A DNA stretch of 64,000 nt from an uncultured Aequorivita sp. (GTDB lineage Bacteria; Bacteroidota; Bacteroidia; Flavobacteriales; Flavobacteriaceae): NCBI GenBank assembly GCA_937125455.1, contig CAKZLK010000017.1:246001-310000 (forward strand), given 5' to 3'. The notes under the pieces were generated by a model. It was given only the letters and a program-made list of their open reading frames with translations. It was not told the origin of the DNA and did not search any database. Of this stretch, positions 49,819 to 58,232 are shown one piece after another; position 1 is the stretch's first letter; every line of letters starts with the position of its first letter. The position numbers and the translations under genes are program-made.

Positions 49819-50742
49819 TTATTCAATTATAGGGAGGTTTTTCTTTTTCAATTTTAAATTCATCCCGGCAATGCCTTGCAAGCCGCCCGTATGGACTGCA
49901 AAAATACGGCTATTTTCTTTGAAATGCCCTTTTTTTAAAAGATCCATAATGCCATACATCATTTTTCCGGTATAAATAGGATCCAAGGAAATTTTGGTTT
50001 TTTCCTTGAACTCGTTTATAAAACGAATTAAATCAATATCTATTTTGCCATAACCGCCAAAACAATAGTCATCGATAATTTTATAATTGGTTTTCTGGGT
50101 GTATTTTTCTATTTCTGAAGTTTGAAAAGTTCCTTTTAAAGCTGAAAAGCCTAAAACCTGTTGGTTTTCGTTTGATGCTTTCAGCAATCCGGCCATTGTG
50201 CCGCCTGTTCCTACTGGAACGCAAATATAGTTGGAGGAAGCAGTTTCTGGGGATAAAATTTCCTCGCATCCTTTTACTGCCAATGCATTGGTGCCTCCTT
50301 CGGGCAATTGATAAAAATCACCAAACTGGTTTTTTAAGTTATTGATGAATTCAGTTTCATCTTTATGTCTATAAGCCTCTCGTGAAACAAAATGCAAATG
50401 CATGCCACATTCTTGTGCAAAAGAAAGTGTTGGATTTTCTAATATTTTACTTTCAAGTTCCTCACCACGAATGATACCTATGGTTTTAAAGCCTAGTTCT
50501 TTTCCGGCTGCTGCAACTGCAGCAATATGATTTGAAAATGCTCCTCCAAAAGTAAGGAGCGTTTTGTTTCCTTGTGCTTGAGCGACTTGAAGATTGTATT
50601 TTAACTTTCGGAATTTATTACCCGAAACGAAAGGGTGAAGCATGTCTTCGCGTAAAATTGACAATGAAAAATGCTTTATGCCAAATGCGGTTAGTTTTAA
50701 GTTTTCAATTGGACAATCATAATTATGGAAAAATTTTTTCAT
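49819..50742 (-). CDS. ACC deaminase/D-cysteine desulfhydrase family PLP enzyme
   Basis: A 307-residue fold-type II PLP enzyme. The lysine-bearing segment is SGNKFRKLKYNL (residues 40-51), followed by FGGAFSNHIAAVAAAGKELG, the family's cofactor motif; PVGTGGTMAGLL is the phosphate-binding loop. Members act as 1-aminocyclopropane-1-carboxylate deaminases or D-cysteine desulfhydrases, and most bacterial copies far from plants are desulfhydrases, so sulfur-amino-acid breakdown is more likely; this is inference. A TATCTTTG promoter box sits five bases before the ATG, so the mRNA may be leaderless. Confidence 0.88.
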   Translation of the reverse strand: MKKFFHNYDCPIENLKLTAFGIKHFSLSILREDMLHPFVSGNKFRKLKYNLQVAQAQGNKTLLTFGGAFSNHIAAVAAAGKELGFKTIGIIRGEELESKILENPTLSFAQECGMHLHFVSREAYRHKDETEFINNLKNQFGDFYQLPEGGTNALAVKGCEEILSPETASSNYICVPVGTGGTMAGLLKASNENQQVLGFSALKGTFQTSEIEKYTQKTNYKIIDDYCFGGYGKIDIDLIRFINEFKEKTKISLDPIYTGKMMYGIMDLLKKGHFKENSRIFAVHTGGLQGIAGMNLKLKKKNLPIIE

Positions 50743-50747
50743 CTTTT

Positions 50748-50755
50748 CAAAGATA
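50748..50755 (-). promoter_or_regulatory. -7 box five bases before an ATG (leaderless candidate)
   Basis: On the minus strand TATCTTTG is a perfect TAnnTTTG match, with the ATG of the ACC-deaminase-like gene five bases later. A TTG lies 25 bases upstream of it, slightly farther than usual. Confidence 0.45.
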
Positions 50756-50980
50756 ACAATGTGTAAAATATTCTATGTTACAATTTGGTCTAAATAGGGA
50801 AATGATAAAACCAAAATAAGTTAAAGTAGGAAAAAGCTTAAAAAAAGCTTAATATATGTAGGAAAGAACTGATAAATAAGCAATTAAGCAAATAATATTT
50901 CGACATTTTATCCGAATAATTTGCATTTTATCGGATTTATGTCATACTATTGTATTGTATTTTCAACAAACCCCCAAATT

Positions 50981-51814
50981 ATGAAAATAAAATTACCTAC
51001 GTTTTTGTCGGTTTTTCTGACCACTTTTTTCTTGGCTAATAGTTTTTCTTACTCGCAAGTAGGGATCAATACTACTACACCCAACGGGATTTTAGAAATA
51101 AGCAGTAGTAACCAAGGTATCGTACTGCCTAGGCTGTCGCTTACTGCTACTAATGTTATGACCCCTGCTGTGAATCCGCAAACAGGTAATATCCCTAACG
51201 GAACTGCGGTATACAATACAAACAGCACTTTTACTGGTACTAATGATGTGTCTCCGGGAATATATGTTTGGATAACTGATAAATGGATTCCACAATTTGA
51301 TAGAAAACAGAGTGTTTTGTATGAGAGTAATATTGGATTAAAATCTGTAGCCAATGGAACCTATGCAAATGTTGGAGGATTAGTTTCGAAAAATTTTAAA
51401 GCTACCTATACAGGAAACTATAGGGTTGAGTTAAAAGTGAATTTCGCCGGAGGAAACGCTAAAGTTCCTGATCAAGGTTCTGGAGGCTCTCAATCTGATG
51501 GAAATTTAAACATTGCCAAAGCGTCTGGAAAGTTTCGACTCAATTTTGGAGGAACCAATTATTATATTCCAGCCCATGCCTATTCAACAGCTTATGACTC
51601 AAGTGTTGGAGCAACAAACTATTTTGCTATCTGGCAAGAATATTCAGATACATTTTATATTCCACTTAAAGCCAATCAAACGGTATCATTTACACTATCT
51701 TTTGCACAAGATGCTGCTCCTGAATATGAAAATAATGGCACATCTAGTAATGGTCGTGGAAACATAGCCTATGATATTCCTTGTACCGTAGAAATAACTT
51801 ACGTTGGTGATTAA
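50981..51814 (+). CDS. Secreted VGI-motif protein, tandem paralogue 1
   Basis: A 277-residue exported protein starting at the ATG at 50981, with a signal peptide up to about SYSQ. After cleavage comes QVGINTTTPNGILEISSSNQ, then VLPRLSLTATN, an N-terminal motif seen in many flavobacterial surface proteins. A central tryptophan-rich junction (GIYVWITDKWIPQFDRKQ) leads to a beta-rich C-terminal domain ending DIPCTVEITYVGD. No sorting domain or membrane anchor is present. It is the first of three tandem homologues with gaps of 16-25 bp. The beta domain may be a small lectin-like or fibre-forming module; this is a guess. Confidence 0.82.
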   Translation: MKIKLPTFLSVFLTTFFLANSFSYSQVGINTTTPNGILEISSSNQGIVLPRLSLTATNVMTPAVNPQTGNIPNGTAVYNTNSTFTGTNDVSPGIYVWITDKWIPQFDRKQSVLYESNIGLKSVANGTYANVGGLVSKNFKATYTGNYRVELKVNFAGGNAKVPDQGSGGSQSDGNLNIAKASGKFRLNFGGTNYYIPAHAYSTAYDSSVGATNYFAIWQEYSDTFYIPLKANQTVSFTLSFAQDAAPEYENNGTSSNGRGNIAYDIPCTVEITYVGD

Positions 51815-51830
51815 TAAAACTTTACAGATT

Positions 51831-52658
51831 ATGAAAAAAAAATACATATTTTTAGGCTGTACCTTCATCCTTCTTGTCTTCTCTTCAAATGGTTGGGGTC
51901 AAGTGGGTATTGAATCACCCTCACCCCAAGGTGCTTTGGATATTGGTTCCACTACCGCCGGAATGGTTTATCCAATAGTATCCTTAACAGATATAAATAC
52001 CGAAACAATAAGCAATCCCAATGGTCCCAATCTTATTGCTGGAACTATAGTATACAACTCTCTAGCTTCAGGAACCGATGAAGGCAGTGTATATCCTGGT
52101 CTCTATTTTTGGGATGGTGCAAAATGGGTGCCACAGTTTAGTAAAAAGGACAACAAGCTTTATTTTCAAAATACCAGTCTCAGAACACAATCTTCTGGAG
52201 GCGATGAAGCCATAGTCTTTGACAGTAATACTTTTACGCCAAAATTTAATGGCAAATACAAAGTTCTATTAACTGTTCATTTTGGGGGTGGTAATGTAGA
52301 CACTCCATCTAGTCCGCAATTTGCGAATTTGGTTTCAGAGGAAGGTGTGTTTAAGTTTATATTTAAAGGGAATACGACTTCTTTTACATTAAAATCCTTT
52401 TCAGGAAAAAACAATGATAGGCTCTTCAAGGGTGGTTCAGTAAATCCAGAAAAGGTTTATAGCAATCGATACAATCAAGGCACTTATATTATTGAAGAGA
52501 CTTTAGTAGCTGGAACTGCATATACCTTTAGCTTAACATTCAATCAAGAGACTGCTCCAGGGTTTGTAAGTGATGGCGATTCTTCAACTGGTCGAGGTTA
52601 TATTTCTATTAATGATAATTTAAAATGCACAGTTGAACTTAATTATATTGGTGATTAA
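51831..52658 (+). CDS. Secreted VGI-motif protein, tandem paralogue 2
   Basis: A 275-residue exported protein with a signal peptide ending near SNGWGQ, then QVGIESPSPQGALDIGSTTA, VYPIVSLTDIN, a YPGLYFWDGAKWVPQFSKKD junction and a C-terminal beta domain ending LKCTVELNYIGD. It shares layout and many positions with paralogues 1 and 3. Its ATG at 51831 lies 17 bases after the first gene's stop, so the three form an operon. No T9SS sorting domain or anchor is visible, so the proteins could be soluble or bound by a partner. Confidence 0.82.
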   Translation: MKKKYIFLGCTFILLVFSSNGWGQVGIESPSPQGALDIGSTTAGMVYPIVSLTDINTETISNPNGPNLIAGTIVYNSLASGTDEGSVYPGLYFWDGAKWVPQFSKKDNKLYFQNTSLRTQSSGGDEAIVFDSNTFTPKFNGKYKVLLTVHFGGGNVDTPSSPQFANLVSEEGVFKFIFKGNTTSFTLKSFSGKNNDRLFKGGSVNPEKVYSNRYNQGTYIIEETLVAGTAYTFSLTFNQETAPGFVSDGDSSTGRGYISINDNLKCTVELNYIGD

Positions 52659-52683
52659 TTTAGTGATCTCTAAAACAATAACA

Positions 52684-53568
52684 ATGAAAATAGTAGATAT
52701 AAAATATATAGGAATAACCTTCTTTGTTTGCCTGTTTTTTTCAGAAACAATGCAAGCACAAGTAGGTATAGGTACTACAAAACCTGAAGGAGCTTTGCAT
52801 TTGAAGTCGGCTTCGCAGGGATTGGTTATTCCTCGGATAGCATTAGTATCAAGAGATGTTGAAACTCCAGTGATTAATCCAAATGGAGCTAGTTTAGTTG
52901 AGGGAACAGTAGTATATAATACTAGTAAGACAAAGCTTGGCGCGAATGATCTATATCCTGGGATATACGCTTGGGACGGAAGTGAATGGGATCCTCAATT
53001 TATAATGGAAGAATACAAGAAATACACTCAAAATGGTGGGTGCCAGCGCACTACTATTAGGGAAAGTTATAGTGATCCAAGACCTGACCATGCTGATAAT
53101 GTGTCTGGTTTAGCAAATCAGGTTTTTACTCCAAAATATTCTGGTACCTATCGTGTTGAGGTAAAAACTAATTTTGCTGCAGGTAAAATTAGTGATTTCA
53201 CAAGTTTAGATCTAATTTCCCTTGCAACCTCTGAAGGCGCATTCTTTTTCAGTATTACTGGAACAGGAGTAAGTATTGTTCCTTCCTTAGGCTCATATGA
53301 CTATACAGAAGGGTGGATGTATACCCACTCATATTCAGCCTATAATGAGATGGAATCTCCTACAATTGAGAGTTATTTGGTGCCGCATTTTGAATCTGTA
53401 GTTTACTACTTATATTTATTAGCAGATGAAGATTATACATTTAATCTTTCTAATTGTATTATAACTGGTGCCGACTATTTTGTAGGCAATGGAGATACTG
53501 GAGATGGTCAGGGCCATATAGGCCATGATATTCCTTGTACTGTTGAATTCACATTTATAGGGGATTAA
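52684..53568 (+). CDS. Secreted VGI-motif protein, tandem paralogue 3
   Basis: A 294-residue exported protein with a signal peptide ending near TMQAQ, then QVGIGTTKPEGALHLKSASQ, VIPRIALVSRD and a YPGIYAWDGSEWDPQF junction. The C-terminal domain is longer and more divergent (acidic and tyrosine-rich) but ends like the others (CTVEFTFIGD). The ATG at 52684 lies 26 bases after gene 2. The large T9SS protein follows 40 bases downstream. I do not recognise a named family for the C-terminal half. Confidence 0.82.
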   Translation: MKIVDIKYIGITFFVCLFFSETMQAQVGIGTTKPEGALHLKSASQGLVIPRIALVSRDVETPVINPNGASLVEGTVVYNTSKTKLGANDLYPGIYAWDGSEWDPQFIMEEYKKYTQNGGCQRTTIRESYSDPRPDHADNVSGLANQVFTPKYSGTYRVEVKTNFAAGKISDFTSLDLISLATSEGAFFFSITGTGVSIVPSLGSYDYTEGWMYTHSYSAYNEMESPTIESYLVPHFESVVYYLYLLADEDYTFNLSNCIITGADYFVGNGDTGDGQGHIGHDIPCTVEFTFIGD

Positions 53569-53607
53569 ACTTTAATTCTATAACACTAAACATAAGTATA
53601 TTTAACC

Positions 53608-56600
53608 ATGAAAAAAGCCTTACTCTTAATTTTTGCAATCTCATCAATTTTAGCAACAGCGCAAACCCCTTGCGTTAATGGTTTTGCAACCGTAGGTGGT
53701 AAAAGTTACCCTTGCAATGGACTTACCTTACAAAGTTATATTTCAGCTGCAACTATGGGAGCCGCTGAAGGACAAGATTCCTGGGGGTGGACGGACCCAC
53801 AAAGTGGAAAGGAATATGCAATTGTCGGCTTAGACAATGGTACGGCTTTCGTAGATATAAGTAATCCAACCAGTCCAAAATATCTTGCAAGATTAAATAG
53901 TCAAGTATCTTCTAGTCTTTGGCGCGATGTAAAAGTGTATAAAGATCACGCCTTTATTGTAAGTGATAACAACGGAAATCATGGTATGCAGATTTTCGAT
54001 TTAAGAAGATTAAGGACTCTTACGGGCAGTCCTGCAGTGACCTATACCAAATCACAAACAGATGGCAATTTATTTTGGGACGGAACTCAAAGCTATAAAA
54101 AAGGCAGTGCGCATAATATAGTAATTAATGAAACATCTGGATATGCATACATTCTAGGCCCACAAGGATATAATAGTGGTGGTCCAATTGTTGTTAAGCT
54201 GGACAATAACAACGATGGTATACCTACAGACCCAGTAATTGTAAAAGAATACTCAACGCTAGGCTATTGCCATGATGCAGAAGTAGTTATATATGACGGT
54301 CCCGATCCTGATTATCAAGGTAGAGAAATAATGATAGGAGCTTTTAGCGGAAACAATAAGGTAAATATTATTGACTTTACTAATAAAACTAACCCTATAC
54401 TTATATCTACAGTTACCTATGCTGATAAATACTATACACACCAAGGGTGGTTTACAGCAGATAAGAAGTTTTTTATAGCGGGTGATGAAGTAGATGAAGA
54501 AACTATTGGCGGAAATACTCGAACTTTAGTTTTTAATGTTGAGGACCTTGACAACCCTTATTTGTATTACTCATACTTTGGTCCTACAGGAGCTATTGAC
54601 CATAATGGATATATAAGAGGCAATCGATTTTATTTGGCTAATTATGCCGCAGGTGTTCGAATAGTAAAAGTAGATGGTTTAGACAATCCATCCCCAAGTA
54701 TGACAGAAATAAATTATTTCGATTGTTTTCCGCAAAACAACAATGCTGCCTTCAATGGTACATGGAATGTCTACCCTTATTTCGAAAGTGGGAATTTAAT
54801 TGCTACAGGTTTCGGTGACGAAAATGTGAATGGAGACGGTGGTTTGTTCATAATTAAAGATCCACTTTATGATAATACTCCTCCCAATGTAATTTGTCAA
54901 AATTACACTGCAACCTTAGATAAAAATACAGGAAGTGTAACTATTACAGCGGCTGATATAGATAATGGCTCAACAGATAATTTTGGAATAACAAAAAGGA
55001 CAATTACTTCAGGGCCAACAACATTTACTTGTAGAGATGTTGGACAAACATTTAATGTAACCCTTACCGTAGAAGATGACTATGCCAACAAAGCTTCCTG
55101 TATTGCAACTGTTACCGTTGCAGCGCCGGCAACAACCTATTCTGGAGCTACTTGGACCAATGGTTCTCCCGGACCTGGTTCATCCGTAACAATTAGCAGC
55201 GATTACAATACTGCTACCAACGGAAGTGTTGATGCCTGTAGTTGTGAAATAGATGCAAATAAAACGCTAACCGTTGCAGCTGAGGATTACCTTAATATAA
55301 CCAAGGACATCACCGTAAATGGTAATCTTATTTTGGAGCATAAAGGAAGTGTTGTCCAAACTGAAGACGATGCTGTAGTAACTAATAATGGAGTTATAAA
55401 TGTAAACTACACTACCCCCTTTATGTTACCAAGAGTATTCGTAGTAATGGGAAGTCCTATGACAACAGAAACAAGGACTGGGGTATTTGGTAATTCATAT
55501 ATGTTTCTAAATCACCTTACCGAAAACTTTTTACCAAATCCGGCTGTTGCCTCACAGTTCCCAAGTGCTGAAAATTTCGCAGATGACAACTATGACAACT
55601 GGGTAAATTTCACTGGAACCGTAAACCCTGGGGAAGGTTATATTGCGAGGCCACAGTTAAATGGAAATGATGGTAACAAGACCTATGATATGACTTTTGC
55701 GCAAGGAACTCTTAATACAGGAGATATTGAGTTTACGGTAAAATACAATGCAGACAAAAACAGTAGCCCCAATGTATTAGCAAACCCTTATGCTTCAGCC
55801 ATAAGTGCTGTTGATTTTATTAACGCAAATTCTATGGTTGATGAAGTTTATTTTTGGAATCCAAATACACCGCCCAGCCCATTATTGCCTGGGGCTTATA
55901 CTATGAATTTCAGCATGGAAGATATTTCTATGTATAACCTACTTGGAGGTACTCCCGCACCTTCGGATCCAACCCAAACTGATCCAAGTGGATATATCTC
56001 TACCGGACAAGGATTTGGAATTAAGGCGACTGCTGCGGGGATTGCTACTTTTTCAAACTCCATGAGAGTAACTGGACACAATAACACTGTTACCCGTCCC
56101 AATGATTCTGGAAATAATAGAATTTGGGTACAAGTGAAGAACGACCAGTATCAAATGCAGAACAATACATTAATTGGCTTTTCTCCATTGACCACAGCTG
56201 GAATGGATCAAGGCTATGATAGCCGGAGATTAGCGACGGTACTTTCACTTTATACACATTTTGAAGATGGTAGCAAAGAATTGGGTATTCAGAGCCGCGA
56301 AGCTTTTGAGGACGGTGCAAAAGTACTTATGGGCTTCTCTAGTTTGTTGGATGAGGATCTTGAATACACTATTTCTGTTAAGGATATGACCGGCCCTGCC
56401 TTTGATAATGTTACCGTGTTCTTAATAGATAATGAACTCAATATAACAAGCAACTTATCTCAGCAAAGCTATACCTTCAAAGCAGAAAAAGGAACCTATA
56501 ACAGTCGTTTTACTCTTCTGTTTAGAAGTAATGAGGTATTGGGTGATAGTGCAAGTGCCCTTGATAAAGTTGCTATCTATCCGAATCCAACCAGTAATAT

Positions 56601-56796
56601 CCTTAATGTGTCGTCTCCTGAAGCTAAAGTGAATGCCTTAGAAATTTTTGATGTAAGCGGAAGAAGGTTACAAAACATAGATATGTCAACTAGTACTCAT
56701 TATCAGGTAGATCTTAGCACATTGGAAAGCGCTGTATATTTTGTAAAAATAAGTACCAATATGGGTTCTATTACGAAACAAATAATTAAACGATAA
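53608..56796 (+). CDS. Choice-of-anchor B family T9SS surface protein
   Basis: A 1062-residue secreted protein. After the signal peptide comes a choice-of-anchor B beta-propeller (about 20-420; SYISAATMGAAEGQDSWGWT, FVDISNPTSPKYLARL, SLWRDVKVYKDHAFIVSDN). An HYR-type Ig-like domain follows (about 425-510; PPNVICQNYTATLDKNTGSV), then further beta domains with Asn/Thr-rich repeats, and a C-terminal T9SS sorting domain (IYPNPTSNILNVSS, SITKQIIKR). It is downstream of the three VGI paralogues, all on the same strand, so the four may form one secreted-protein unit. A terminator follows at 56820. Confidence 0.9.
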   Translation: MKKALLLIFAISSILATAQTPCVNGFATVGGKSYPCNGLTLQSYISAATMGAAEGQDSWGWTDPQSGKEYAIVGLDNGTAFVDISNPTSPKYLARLNSQVSSSLWRDVKVYKDHAFIVSDNNGNHGMQIFDLRRLRTLTGSPAVTYTKSQTDGNLFWDGTQSYKKGSAHNIVINETSGYAYILGPQGYNSGGPIVVKLDNNNDGIPTDPVIVKEYSTLGYCHDAEVVIYDGPDPDYQGREIMIGAFSGNNKVNIIDFTNKTNPILISTVTYADKYYTHQGWFTADKKFFIAGDEVDEETIGGNTRTLVFNVEDLDNPYLYYSYFGPTGAIDHNGYIRGNRFYLANYAAGVRIVKVDGLDNPSPSMTEINYFDCFPQNNNAAFNGTWNVYPYFESGNLIATGFGDENVNGDGGLFIIKDPLYDNTPPNVICQNYTATLDKNTGSVTITAADIDNGSTDNFGITKRTITSGPTTFTCRDVGQTFNVTLTVEDDYANKASCIATVTVAAPATTYSGATWTNGSPGPGSSVTISSDYNTATNGSVDACSCEIDANKTLTVAAEDYLNITKDITVNGNLILEHKGSVVQTEDDAVVTNNGVINVNYTTPFMLPRVFVVMGSPMTTETRTGVFGNSYMFLNHLTENFLPNPAVASQFPSAENFADDNYDNWVNFTGTVNPGEGYIARPQLNGNDGNKTYDMTFAQGTLNTGDIEFTVKYNADKNSSPNVLANPYASAISAVDFINANSMVDEVYFWNPNTPPSPLLPGAYTMNFSMEDISMYNLLGGTPAPSDPTQTDPSGYISTGQGFGIKATAAGIATFSNSMRVTGHNNTVTRPNDSGNNRIWVQVKNDQYQMQNNTLIGFSPLTTAGMDQGYDSRRLATVLSLYTHFEDGSKELGIQSREAFEDGAKVLMGFSSLLDEDLEYTISVKDMTGPAFDNVTVFLIDNELNITSNLSQQSYTFKAEKGTYNSRFTLLFRSNEVLGDSASALDKVAIYPNPTSNILNVSSPEAKVNALEIFDVSGRRLQNIDMSTSTHYQVDLSTLESAVYFVKISTNMGSITKQIIKR

Positions 56797-56819
56797 ATCC
56801 CCACAATTATTTACTTAAT

Positions 56820-56850
56820 CAAAAACCGCCAAATTTCTGGCGGTTTTTCT
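56820..56850. terminator. Bidirectional hairpin terminator
   Basis: AAAAACCGCCA pairs with TGGCGGTTTTT around a six-base loop, with A- and T-runs on either side. It serves the T9SS protein gene and the convergent TapB-like gene. Confidence 0.92.
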
Positions 56851-56875
56851 ATTCTTTAATGTTTGATTTGAATAT

Positions 56876-57562
56876 TTATTCTTCAAACTTTGTAAGCAAA
56901 CTACTGCCTGTAACTTTACCATTTTTATCATAACTCACAGATTTTACAGCACCCATTTTTTCGGTAATCCATTGCTTTGAAGTTGTTTGCTGGCTCACGC
57001 CCATTTTTGTTTCTGTAGTATTGGTTAAAATAAAACAGTTAAAACTGCCTGCAGGAGTAGTAATCGTTTCTTTGCCTATTACCTTTCGATCTGTGATTTT
57101 TACTGTCATATTCATATTTATACCGCCCATGTTTATCTTCATCTCCAGAATTGCATCCGGCAAGGTTTGTCCTACCGAAAGGTTATTTGGCCATTCCATA
57201 TTGGTGCCCGATATTTCATAGTCCATTTTGCCAAATTGTTCAAAAATTTGCGGATTTATTAATGACTTAAAGTCTATTGAAACAACCTCTCCATTGCAGC
57301 TAACTTCAAACGAAGTATCGGCAATTTGTTTTCCTTTGCTATCTGTCATCTTGGAGTTGATTGTACCAATTTTGTCGCCTCCAGAATTTCTAACATTCAC
57401 AACGTCATAATCTATGACGCCTGATGGCTTATCTTTTTTGTCATAAACCGTAATTTGAAATTTTGTCCCTTCGTTTAGTGGATAATATTTGCTGCAATTG
57501 TTCTGTGAAATCCCAATTGAAGTAATAAAAAGTAAAAGGAAAGTATTGATAAATGTCTTCAT
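56876..57562 (-). CDS. TapB/DUF3108-like secreted protein
   Basis: A 228-residue exported protein with signal MKTFINTFLLLFITSIGIS followed by a single cysteine (NNCSKYYPLNEGTKFQITVY). The mature part is a beta-rich domain of the TapB/DUF3108-like kind: YYPLNEGTKF, then repeated strands and a conserved TITTPAGSFNCFILT segment. Such proteins occur in many Bacteroidota and their function is not known. It is the second gene of a possible unit with the charged protein at 57617, transcribed in the same direction. Confidence 0.78.
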   Translation of the reverse strand: MKTFINTFLLLFITSIGISQNNCSKYYPLNEGTKFQITVYDKKDKPSGVIDYDVVNVRNSGGDKIGTINSKMTDSKGKQIADTSFEVSCNGEVVSIDFKSLINPQIFEQFGKMDYEISGTNMEWPNNLSVGQTLPDAILEMKINMGGINMNMTVKITDRKVIGKETITTPAGSFNCFILTNTTETKMGVSQQTTSKQWITEKMGAVKSVSYDKNGKVTGSSLLTKFEE

Positions 57563-57616
57563 TTAATTGATTTTTTTAAATAGTTATTTTAAGAATGCTT
57601 TTTTTTGAGAGCGCCA

Positions 57617-57946
57617 TTATTCTTCATCGGTTTCTTTGGTAGTGGCATTGTTGTTCTGTGAACTTGGAGTATTGGAATTGTTTTCATCTGGATCGTTTCC
57701 AATTATATTCTTGTTGGAGGATTTCTTTTTTTTCTTCCTTTTTTCTTTTTCTTTTTTCTTTTTTGGTGACTCTACAATGGTGTCCAATACACGGTCTGTG
57801 CTTTTTGTAGTTTCTTTTTCCACACGTCTTTCCACGGTCCGCTCAACAGCGTTGGCTGCTCTATCGCCCAGCTTGTCCAAAAATTGTGCATTGCAGTAAC
57901 TGGCAATACAGATGAATAAGGTTGTTAAAACTGTTTTCATTTTCAT
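57617..57946 (-). CDS. Small secreted highly charged protein
   Basis: A 109-residue exported protein: signal MKMKTVLTTLFICIASYCNA, then FLDKLGDRAANAVERTVERR and a long Lys/Glu run (KKKKEKEKRKKKKKS) ending in an Asn/Ser/Thr-rich acidic tail. The opening FLDKLGDRAANAVERTVERR recurs, from memory, as the N-terminus of longer OmpA-like or DUF-type proteins, so this may be a shortened member. The low-complexity basic run is striking. No domain can be assigned. It may share a transcript with the TapB-like gene 54 bp downstream. Confidence 0.65.
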   Translation of the reverse strand: MKMKTVLTTLFICIASYCNAQFLDKLGDRAANAVERTVERRVEKETTKSTDRVLDTIVESPKKKKEKEKRKKKKKSSNKNIIGNDPDENNSNTPSSQNNNATTKETDEE

Positions 57947-58232
57947 TTGTTTTTAAGGTTCATTTATTAAAGGTTGCTTCTTCTATCACTTTGTTGTTGA
58001 ACATTATTATTAATATGTAAACTCCTTTTGCAAGATTATCTAAGTTTATAAAAATTTTTTTCCCGGTACAATTTCCAGGTTTCCGGAAAATTGTTTTTCT
58101 TTTTTTATAACTAGGAAAATAGAGGAATAAATATATGATGAAGAAAGAGGAGGTACTGTGAATTTTGTAACCAAAGCTATAACAAATGTAACATCCGTTG
58201 GTTTAGAAGGCCGTAAGGAGCAAAAGCAAGCT
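57947..58232. other. 286-bp intergenic region without a recognised feature
   Basis: Nothing coding is seen. It contains AT-rich sequence and the 3' flank of the hybrid sensor gene at 58233; an overlapping minus-strand ORF here is in a different frame from the sensor and is not convincing. Confidence 0.5.
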
